Assembly: GCF_002013895.1 (NCBI RefSeq)
Contig: NZ_MAFQ01000001.1
Coordinates: forward strand, 248,001 to 312,000
Source of the DNA: Mycobacteroides franklinii
Lineage (GTDB): Bacteria > Actinomycetota > Actinomycetes > Mycobacteriales > Mycobacteriaceae
Length of the DNA stretch: 64,000 bases
Direction of reading: 5' to 3'
A model generated the notes under the pieces. That model saw only the letters and a program-made list of their open reading frames with translations, had not been told where the DNA came from and ran no database searches. Both the position numbers and the translations under genes were made by a program. Position 1 is the first letter of the stretch, and each line of letters opens with the position of its first letter. Shown piece by piece: positions 58,652 to 64,000 of the stretch.

Positions 58652-59935
58652 TTAGGGCTTTGGCGCTGCCGGTGCGTGCGCAGGTCCGGGAGCCGGGCCC
58701 AACTCCACCGGGGGTGGCGGCGGGGCGAACGGATTGAACGGCTGCGGCGCCTGGTTGGGGGCGAACGGATTGAAGGGCTCGGCCGGAGGAGGCGGCGGCG
58801 CGAACGGGTTGAATGGCTCGGCGGGCGGAGGCTGCGGTGCACAGAAGAACATGCACGGAGCCTGAGGCGCTTCGGGTGCCGACGGTGTGGCTCCGGGTAG
58901 GCCCGCGACAGTAACGCGATCCGGTGTCAACGGGTTGACGATCGGCAGCTGGGCCAGCGGATCGTTAGGGGAGAGCCCGGCGACGTCGATGGCCGAGCCG
59001 GGGCCGAGTCCGCGAGATTCACCACCGAGGTGAGCCTTGCGTTCGGGCGCCACATCGGCAGCGGTCAGCGGCGGCAGGTTGAGCGGAATCACGCCGGTGG
59101 CGTAGCCGGCGGCCCAGGCGAGCACGTTCTGCGCGTAGGCCACCGAGTTGTTGTAGCGCAGGATGGCCGACATCACTTGCGAGTGATCCCGCAAATTCAA
59201 TCCACCGCTGCATAAATACCGGGCGGCGGCCAGACTCGCGTCGAAAACGTTCTGTGGGTCGGCCTTGCCGTCGCCGTCTCCGTCGGAGGCGTAGCGACTC
59301 CAGGTGCTCGGCAGAAACTGCATGGGCCCGATGGCGCGGACGTACACCTGGGAGCCCTGAGTCCGGCTCTCTTCGTGGTCGATGATGACCTCGTTGCCCG
59401 GCAGCGTGCCGTCGAGAGTGGGGCCATAGATCGGACGGATCACGCGCCCCTTCACGTCCGTAGCACCGTTGTTGGCATGGCCCGATTCGATCCGGCCGAT
59501 GCCCGCCAGCAGGTTCCAGCTCACCCCGCACCCGGGCTCGGCCTTGGCCATCATGCGTTCGGCGTTCTGATAGGCGTCCAACGCGATCTTCGGGATACCA
59601 AGACCCCCGGGGGCCATCAGGATCCCGGGCGGTGGTGGCGCAATGGCGGCGCTTGGTGCGATGCGGTACTGCGTCGGCGGACGCATCACGGTCACGAGAT
59701 TCAGTTGGCCCATGTCGGCCTGCGCGGTGGCCGCAGAGACCGCGGGAACCGGAACGGGGACGACGGCCTGGCCGCTCACCTGGGCACTGCTAGCCGCAAC
59801 CGCGAAGCCGGCGATGGCCAGAGTGCTGAGCCCACCGACACGCAGCCAGGGCACCGAGGCGGAGGTTTCTTTGACACGTGATGCCGCGTTACGGGCGTTC
59901 TTCACCGACGTCGCAACCCAACCCGGAAGCTCCAC
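58652..59935 (-). CDS. Lytic transglycosylase-like protein (SLT fold) with proline-rich repeats
   Basis: A 427-residue protein. The N-terminal membrane-targeting helix lies at about 34-55. The lytic-transglycosylase-like domain (about 130-290) has NLLAGIGRIESGHANNG with the catalytic Glu, IGPMQFLPSTWSRYASDGDGDGKADPQN with a calcium-loop-like DGDGDGKAD, and ILRYNNSVAYAQNVLAWAAGY. Near the C-terminus the unit PPAEPFNPFAP occurs about three times in an Ala/Pro-rich tail. It cleaves peptidoglycan between MurNAc and GlcNAc in family terms. The GTG at 59935 has AAGGAAGGAA upstream, and a GGGCCCG hairpin (59952-59970) precedes that. Rv1230c-like. Confidence 0.9.
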   Translation of the reverse strand: MELPGWVATSVKNARNAASRVKETSASVPWLRVGGLSTLAIAGFAVAASSAQVSGQAVVPVPVPAVSAATAQADMGQLNLVTVMRPPTQYRIAPSAAIAPPPPGILMAPGGLGIPKIALDAYQNAERMMAKAEPGCGVSWNLLAGIGRIESGHANNGATDVKGRVIRPIYGPTLDGTLPGNEVIIDHEESRTQGSQVYVRAIGPMQFLPSTWSRYASDGDGDGKADPQNVFDASLAAARYLCSGGLNLRDHSQVMSAILRYNNSVAYAQNVLAWAAGYATGVIPLNLPPLTAADVAPERKAHLGGESRGLGPGSAIDVAGLSPNDPLAQLPIVNPLTPDRVTVAGLPGATPSAPEAPQAPCMFFCAPQPPPAEPFNPFAPPPPPAEPFNPFAPNQAPQPFNPFAPPPPPVELGPAPGPAHAPAAPKP

Positions 59936-59951
59936 TCGGTTCCTTCCTTCG

Positions 59952-59970
59952 GGCCCGTTTCGCGGGCCCC
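59952..59970 (-). promoter_or_regulatory. GC-rich hairpin in the leader of the transglycosylase gene
   Basis: GGGCCCG (59952-59958) pairs with CGGGCCC (59964-59970) around a 5-nt loop, 16 nt upstream of the GTG at 59935 and next to the ribosome binding site. It could modulate translation. The rest of the 327-nt gap to 60262 holds only the operator-like site at 60211 and the promoter at 60250; a 77-codon frame at 59978 shows no gene-like features. Confidence 0.4.
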
Positions 59971-60210
59971 TGCCAATATGTCAGGGTGCCATCTGTCGGC
60001 ACTCATTCTGACCTATGCAGTCGTGACGGGTGTGACCGATGTGAACCGGGGAAACGATACCGGCGCGATCACGGCCGGGTTGCAAAATGGGCAAACCCCA
60101 GCGAATTTTGGATCGCCGCCAATCCGGCCTGAGCGCGCCGAGTTCGGCCTGTACGTCGGTTGCAAATTGACGGGTGGCTATCTTCCGGGCCGCACTCTCC
60201 GCGTCATCTG

Positions 60211-60223
60211 ACTGACGGTCAGT
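60211..60223. promoter_or_regulatory. TetR-type palindrome ACTGAC-G-GTCAGT
   Basis: A perfect 13-nt palindrome with half-site ACTGAC, 51 nt before the ATG of the MpaB-like gene. Such sites are typical of TetR repressors, but no TetR gene is adjacent. Confidence 0.5.
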
Positions 60224-60249
60224 ATCTAGACGTGAACGTAATGAATTGA

Positions 60250-60255
60250 TAGCGT
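60250..60255 (+). promoter_or_regulatory. -10-like TAGCGT before the MpaB-like gene
   Basis: TAGCGT, 6 nt, ATG at 60262. The TetR-type palindrome lies 27 nt upstream, where a repressor would block this promoter. Confidence 0.5.
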
Positions 60256-60261
60256 TGCAGC

Positions 60262-61212
60262 ATGACCGCATCACCGGATGTCGCCGTCCACTGGGAGCTT
60301 GGCTCCGATCGGCCCCGTGAGGACTACGGATTCTTTGGGCCGGATTCGCCGACGTGGAAGGTGTGGAGCAGCCCCACCGCACTGATCGGTTTCCAGCGCT
60401 CGGTGGTGCTGGAACATTTCGAGCCCCACCTGGCCGCCGCGGTGGCGGATTCGGCGGGTATCTATCGGGATCCGCGGGGGCGGATGGACGGAACCCTCGC
60501 CTACTTCCTCATCGTCGCGACCGCCGATTCGCGTACCGCGATCGAGGCCTCCGAGCACTTGCAGAAGGTTCATGCCCGTTCCAAGGGAATCGACCCGGTG
60601 ACCGGAAAGCGCTACAGCGCCAACGACCCGGCCTCGCAGCTGTGGATCCATGTGACGGGCTGGCATTCGGTGCTCAAGTGCTACGAGATGTTCGGACCCG
60701 GGCCGTTGAGTCAGGCCGACGAGAACCGTTACTGGTCCGAGTGCGTGACCGCGGCCGAGCTGCAGACCGTTAATCCGGCCGATGTACCGCGGTCGCGTGA
60801 CGAGGTTCGCGAGTACTTCGCGCAGATGCGTCCCACGCTGTGCACCTCCGAGCGCGCGCAGCACGCCATGCACTACCTGCTGCGCACCCCGCGGTCGGGC
60901 AGCAATCTGCGGTTCTGGGCGGTCAGTCGGCTGATGGCTCCGGCGACCATCGCGACCCTGCCGCGTTGGATGCGGGAACTGGGCCAATTCGACCAGCCTG
61001 GAATTGTCGATGTGGCGTACCGGCCGTTGGTATCTGCAGCGATGTCCGTCGCCAGCGTTCCGGCGATCGAAGACTCCATTGCGCGATTCGCCAAGTTACC
61101 GATGACAGCGACGACCCTGCGTGACTTCCACGCAGCCAAGGCGCCGGTTCGCACGGTCACCGTCACCCCTGCCGAGGCCAAGGAGCGGTACGGGAGGCGG
61201 GCCACCGCATAG
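60262..61212 (+). CDS. Oxygenase MpaB family protein (DUF2236)
   Basis: A 316-residue protein with the DUF2236 pattern: SPTWKVWSSPTALIGFQRSVVLEHFEPHLAAAVADS near residue 50, ATADSRTAIEASEHLQKVHARSKG near 95, WIHVTGWHSVLKCYEMFG near 135, and the ARG-free C-terminal helix bundle. Family members such as MpaB bind heme through a histidine and act as oxygenases; the HVTGWH and HLQKVH histidines are the candidates here. The substrate is unknown. A TetR-type operator and promoter precede it. The CitE-like gene follows after 23 nt. Confidence 0.85.
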   Translation: MTASPDVAVHWELGSDRPREDYGFFGPDSPTWKVWSSPTALIGFQRSVVLEHFEPHLAAAVADSAGIYRDPRGRMDGTLAYFLIVATADSRTAIEASEHLQKVHARSKGIDPVTGKRYSANDPASQLWIHVTGWHSVLKCYEMFGPGPLSQADENRYWSECVTAAELQTVNPADVPRSRDEVREYFAQMRPTLCTSERAQHAMHYLLRTPRSGSNLRFWAVSRLMAPATIATLPRWMRELGQFDQPGIVDVAYRPLVSAAMSVASVPAIEDSIARFAKLPMTATTLRDFHAAKAPVRTVTVTPAEAKERYGRRATA

Positions 61213-61235
61213 GGCGACGCCTACGCTGACTACCT

Positions 61236-62198
61236 GTGACGGCTCCCGCGTACCGCCCACGTCGTACCACCCTGGCTGTTCCCGGTAGCAGCCAGAAGAT
61301 GATCGACAAGGCGAAAACCCTTCCGGCAGACGAGGTTTTCCTGGATCTCGAGGATGCGGTCGCATCCCCGGCCAAGATCGAGGCGCGGCAGCGCATCGCC
61401 GAGGCGCTCAACGCCCCGGGATGGTCCGGGCAGCTGCTGTCGGTGCGTGTCAATGACTGGACCACCGAATGGACCTACGCGGACGTCGTGGAGGTCGTTT
61501 CTCGGGCCGGCGGCAACATCGACAACATCCTGCTGCCCAAGGTCACCGATGCCTCGCACGTGACAGCGCTGGATCTGCTGCTGACCCAGGTCGAGCGGTC
61601 ACACGGGCTGCGGGTGGGTGCCATCGGTATCCAGGCACAGATCGAGAACGCCGAAGGGCTCACCAACATCGACGCGATCGCCTCGGCGAGCCCGCGGGTG
61701 CGCTCGCTCGTCTTCGGCCCGGCCGACTTCATGGCCAGCCTCGGCATGCGCACGCTGGTGGTGGGTGAGCAGCCACCCGGTTATGACGGCGAGGCGTATC
61801 ACCATGTGCTGATGACCATCCTGGTTGCCGCGCGTGCGCACGGGATCGACGCCATCGACGGCCCCTACCTGAAGGTGCGCGACGTCGATGCGTTCCGGGT
61901 CGCGGCAAGCCGCTCGGCCGCGCTGGGTTTCGACGGGAAATGGGTGCTGCACCCCGCCCAGATCGAGGCGGGCAACGAGATATTCAGCCCGCGCCAAGAG
62001 GATTACGACAGAGCCGAACTGATCCTGGATGCCTACGAGTGGCACACCTCGGTGGCCGGCGGTGCTCGCGGTGCGGTGATGCTCGGCGACGAGATGATCG
62101 ATGAGGCCAGCCGCAAGATGGCGCTGGTGATCGCGGGCAAGGGGCGCGCCGCGGGTATGGCGCGGCAGGCGCCCCCTTACGAGCCGCCGACGGGTTAG
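61236..62198 (+). CDS. HpcH/HpaI (CitE-like) CoA-ester lyase
   Basis: A 320-residue TIM-barrel lyase. The N-terminus RTTLAVPGSSQKMIDKAKTLPADEVFLDLEDAV has the CitE/malyl-CoA lyase signature with the metal-binding acidic residues in LDLEDAV; later parts are GIQAQIENAEGLTNIDAIA, VFGPADFMASLG and KWVLHPAQIEAGNEIFSP. Such enzymes split L-malyl-CoA or beta-methylmalyl-CoA into glyoxylate and an acyl-CoA. Which CoA ester is used here is not known. It follows the MpaB-like gene on the same strand. Its stop overlaps the convergent DUF4190 gene by 4 nt. Confidence 0.88.
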   Translation: MTAPAYRPRRTTLAVPGSSQKMIDKAKTLPADEVFLDLEDAVASPAKIEARQRIAEALNAPGWSGQLLSVRVNDWTTEWTYADVVEVVSRAGGNIDNILLPKVTDASHVTALDLLLTQVERSHGLRVGAIGIQAQIENAEGLTNIDAIASASPRVRSLVFGPADFMASLGMRTLVVGEQPPGYDGEAYHHVLMTILVAARAHGIDAIDGPYLKVRDVDAFRVAASRSAALGFDGKWVLHPAQIEAGNEIFSPRQEDYDRAELILDAYEWHTSVAGGARGAVMLGDEMIDEASRKMALVIAGKGRAAGMARQAPPYEPPTG

Positions 62199-62884
62199 TA
62201 GGACCCCGATGTGCCGCTGCTCCCAGCGGCGATGATGATGAGAACCACTATCCAGAGCACGGGGATCACCGCGCCCAGGATGATGCCCGCAATCGCGATG
62301 CCTTTGCCGTCCTGCTGTCTGGTCTTGAGTTGATTCAGCGCAATGACGCCCAGGATGACACCGACGATACCGAGGATGATTCCCAGGTAGCAGGTGACGA
62401 TGGCCGCGATCGACGTGATCAGCGAGGCGATGGCCAGCCCGTTGGTGCCGGCGGTCGGCCCATACGCCCCGTACCCATACGGGTCCGCGTACCCGGGGGC
62501 CGGATATCCGGGATACCCGCCCGCGACCGGATAGCCCGCCGGTGGCGGGTAGGCGCCGGGTTGCCCGGGCTGATAGGACGGATAGCCCTGGCTGTACTGG
62601 GGGTACGCGGGCGGTGCCGTCGGATACGGCGGAGGCGCGGTGGGATACGTGGGCGGCGCGGTCGGGTAGGCAGCGCTGGGATACGTGGCGCTCGGGTAAC
62701 TCGGGTACGCGGGGTAGGACTGAGGAGCCCCGGGCGTTTCCCAGGCCGGTGAGACGTTTGGCGGCGCCTGGCTCGCCGTGGACGCGGCATCGGCCGGCGG
62801 GGCGGACTTCTCCAGGGACGGGTATTCGTATCCCGACGAGGGGTCAGGGCTGGCGCCGGAGTGTTCGTTACCCGGGGTAGTCAT
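62195..62884 (-). CDS. DUF4190 membrane protein with Pro/Tyr-rich N-terminus
   Basis: A 229-residue protein. The N-terminal 135 residues are a low-complexity tract built from YPxAP, YPTAPP and PGYPxxG units. Two membrane helices follow (about 148-180 and 195-222), with the conserved NGLAIASLITSIAAIV and GIVGVILGVIALNQLKTRQQDGKGIAIAGIILG patterns of DUF4190. A small Ser/Gly tail ends it. Function unknown; similar proteins exist across mycobacteria. The start at 62884 fits TAGGTT (62891-62896) 6 nt upstream on this strand. The repeat tract may vary in length between strains. Confidence 0.85.
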   Translation of the reverse strand: MTTPGNEHSGASPDPSSGYEYPSLEKSAPPADAASTASQAPPNVSPAWETPGAPQSYPAYPSYPSATYPSAAYPTAPPTYPTAPPPYPTAPPAYPQYSQGYPSYQPGQPGAYPPPAGYPVAGGYPGYPAPGYADPYGYGAYGPTAGTNGLAIASLITSIAAIVTCYLGIILGIVGVILGVIALNQLKTRQQDGKGIAIAGIILGAVIPVLWIVVLIIIAAGSSGTSGSY

Positions 62885-62890
62885 GGCGCA

Positions 62891-62896
62891 AACCTA
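62891..62896 (-). promoter_or_regulatory. -10-like TAGGTT before the DUF4190 gene
   Basis: On the minus strand TAGGTT is followed by 6 nt and the ATG at 62884. Confidence 0.45.
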
Positions 62897-63042
62897 GCGT
62901 ATTGCGGGGTCTGTCGGCCGTGCCGCGGGTGGGAAAGTCGCAGGTCGCGGTCAAAGGGTCACCAACTGATGTCCCTGGGCGTTAAATAAGTGCTAGCTAG
63001 AGCGCCACCGTGCGCCGCCGACTCTCCAGGAGGATCGAACTC

Positions 63043-63564
63043 GTGGGACAACCGCTCACCCCCGGGCAACCACCGCGCTCGACGTCACAGCGTTCCCCGT
63101 TGTCTTCGTCGTTATCTCTGCCGACACCGCCGCAGGGCTGGCCTATCGGCTCGTACCCGACATACGCCGAGGCTCAGCGCGCCGTTGACTACCTATCTGA
63201 CGAGCAGTTCCCGGTCCAGAACGTCACGATCGTCGGAGTGAATCTGATGCAGGTCGAACGGGTAACCGGCAGGCTTTCCTGGCCCAAGGTGCTCGGTGGA
63301 GGCATGCTCAGCGGCGCGTGGCTGGGTTTGTTCATAGGCCTGGTGCTGGGGATGTTCAGCACAAATCTGGCCGGATCACTCGTGGTGGGACTCACCGTCG
63401 GTCTGGTGTTCGGCTTGGTCACCGCCGCGGTGCCCTACGCCATGACGAGGGGCACAAGAGATTTCGCGTCGACGATGCAGCTTGTCGCGGGGCGCTATGA
63501 CGTGTTGTGCGAGCCGGCGCAGGCTGAGGCCGCGCGCGACATGTTGGCCAAACTCGCTATCTAG
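63043..63564 (+). CDS. General-stress/GtrA-like membrane protein (Rv1234-like)
   Basis: A 173-residue protein starting at GTG 63043, with AGGAGGATC about 6 nt upstream. A soluble part (about 1-85, GSYPTYAEAQRAVDYLSDEQFPVQNVTIVGVNL) resembles the N-terminal domain of general-stress proteins. Two hydrophobic helices follow (about 85-130), and the C-terminus is soluble. M. tuberculosis Rv1234 stands in the same place, between the mrp region and lpqY. Function is unknown. Confidence 0.85.
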   Translation: MGQPLTPGQPPRSTSQRSPLSSSLSLPTPPQGWPIGSYPTYAEAQRAVDYLSDEQFPVQNVTIVGVNLMQVERVTGRLSWPKVLGGGMLSGAWLGLFIGLVLGMFSTNLAGSLVVGLTVGLVFGLVTAAVPYAMTRGTRDFASTMQLVAGRYDVLCEPAQAEAARDMLAKLAI

Positions 63565-63761
63565 GCCGGGCGGTCACGCGCCGTATGGCGCTGGCCTGCG
63601 GTGTTGCCGCTGGGTGCTGAGCCGGGTGGACAGTGGGACACTCGCACCGAACATGTTGCATGTCACCTGGTTTTCGCTCTACGGTTGCCGCGCGGGACGG
63701 GAGTGCCCGCCGTGCCGGCACGCGGAGGTGCCGAGCAACGTCAACGGACCAGGAGGCGGTC

Positions 63762-64000
63762 GTGCTGGAGTCGTCGGCCGGATGGTTCCGACGGAAGGGT
63801 GTGGCGCTGGGCTCGACCCTGCTGACCTGCCTGACGCTGGCTTCGCTAACCGGATGTGCTCGCTCCGACGACGGGGTCGTCATCCGCTTCTACACGCCGG
63901 CCAGCGAGGCCGGGACCTTTTCGGCTGCCGCGCAGCGATGCAACAGGGAATTGGGTGGCCGGTTCACCATCCAGCAGGTCAGCCTCCCGAAGCGGGCCGA
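63762..64000 (+). CDS. lpqY: Trehalose ABC transporter substrate-binding lipoprotein LpqY, N-terminal part
   Basis: The frame runs off the right edge, leaving 79 codons. A Shine-Dalgarno AGGAGG lies 5 nt before GTG 63762. The N-terminus is a lipoprotein signal with the lipobox LTGC at residues 31-34. The mature start VVIRFYTPASEAGTFSAAAQRCNRELGGRFTIQQVSLP matches LpqY closely. LpqY binds trehalose outside the membrane for the SugABC importer, which recycles trehalose from mycolate transfer; the permease and ATPase genes should lie beyond the window. It follows Rv1234-like, as Rv1234-Rv1235. Confidence 0.9.
   Translation, partial: MLESSAGWFRRKGVALGSTLLTCLTLASLTGCARSDDGVVIRFYTPASEAGTFSAAAQRCNRELGGRFTIQQVSLPKRA

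Noticed and set aside
59978..60211. 77-codon frame in the 59.9-60.3 kb gap
   Set aside because: No ribosome binding site or homology; it ends at the TetR-type palindrome. Kept as intergenic.
62400..62800. Possible CRISPR or minisatellite in the repetitive DNA
   Set aside because: The repeats encode the YPTAPP tract of the DUF4190 protein in frame; no spacers and irregular unit length.

Overview
The window is chromosomal DNA of a high-GC actinomycete, almost certainly a rapidly growing mycobacterium of the Mycobacteroides abscessus/chelonae type. The reasons are mycothiol (mshB) and coenzyme F420 (fbiC) biosynthesis genes, an MspA-family porin, PIM/LAM envelope genes (pimE, lpqW), several F420-type oxidoreductases, and a gene order that follows M. 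tuberculosis Rv1159 (pimE) to Rv1235 (lpqY) with local insertions and losses. The narGHJI block that separates mutT2 from typA in M. tuberculosis is absent. Naming the exact species is inference. I saw no tRNA, rRNA, CRISPR array, prophage or insertion sequence: this is core chromosome with small accessory insertions.

Layout. 1-6.2 kb: end of pimE, an SDR dehydrogenase, purU, divergent phhB and mutT2, an unlisted 55-aa Cys/Lys-rich protein, typA, and a deazaflavin-dependent oxidoreductase. 6.3-10.3 kb: accessory alkylsulfatase, AraC regulator and lipoprotein esterase; a long RNA hairpin lies between the last two. 10.3-18.8 kb: lpqW-mshB, a 37-aa miniprotein plus membrane protein, an O-methyltransferase, fbiC, an MspA-like porin overlapping two small secreted paralogues, and a membrane-anchored Thr/Pro-rich protein. 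18.9-24 kb: monooxygenase, fadH with its PadR regulator, a decayed ferredoxin copy, fdxC and dapC. 24-30.7 kb: an ArnT/YkcB-type glycosyltransferase, the proline catabolism pair rocA-proDH, fadD36 and a DinB-like gene. 30.7-38 kb: SGNH hydrolase, divergent dapD/dapE, AraC with an Fsr-like MFS exporter, an LLM oxidoreductase and two tandem LOG proteins. 38-47.1 kb: fadD6, an HNH nuclease, an epimerase, folP2-gpgS, a DivIVA-like protein, tagA, a DUF3117 protein, and divergent glgM/glgC. 47.1-49.4 kb: an inserted MocR regulator with a divergent FMN split-barrel protein. 49.4-54.1 kb: a TetR/ABC exporter/methyltransferase operon and an O-methyltransferase. 54.2-57.5 kb: the sigE-rseA-htrA-tatB envelope-stress block. 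57.5-64 kb: mrp, a lytic transglycosylase, an MpaB-like oxygenase, a CitE-like lyase, two membrane proteins and the start of lpqY.

Functional themes are cell-envelope assembly and its stress control (pimE, lpqW, porin, transglycosylase, sigE block), lysine/diaminopimelate synthesis (dapC, dapD, dapE), glycogen/methylglucose polysaccharide metabolism (gpgS, glgM, glgC) and redox cofactors (fbiC, mshB, fdxC, mrp). About 17 genes carry a TAnnnT hexamer 6-8 nt before the start codon, which points to widespread leaderless transcription. The least explained items are the near-perfect hairpin at 9138-9192, a two-copy inverted-repeat family (19241-19290 and 41354-41413), tandem palindromic repeats in front of fadD6, the missing standard start codon of dapC, and three mini-gene sites (55 aa, 37 aa, and the porin-linked pair).
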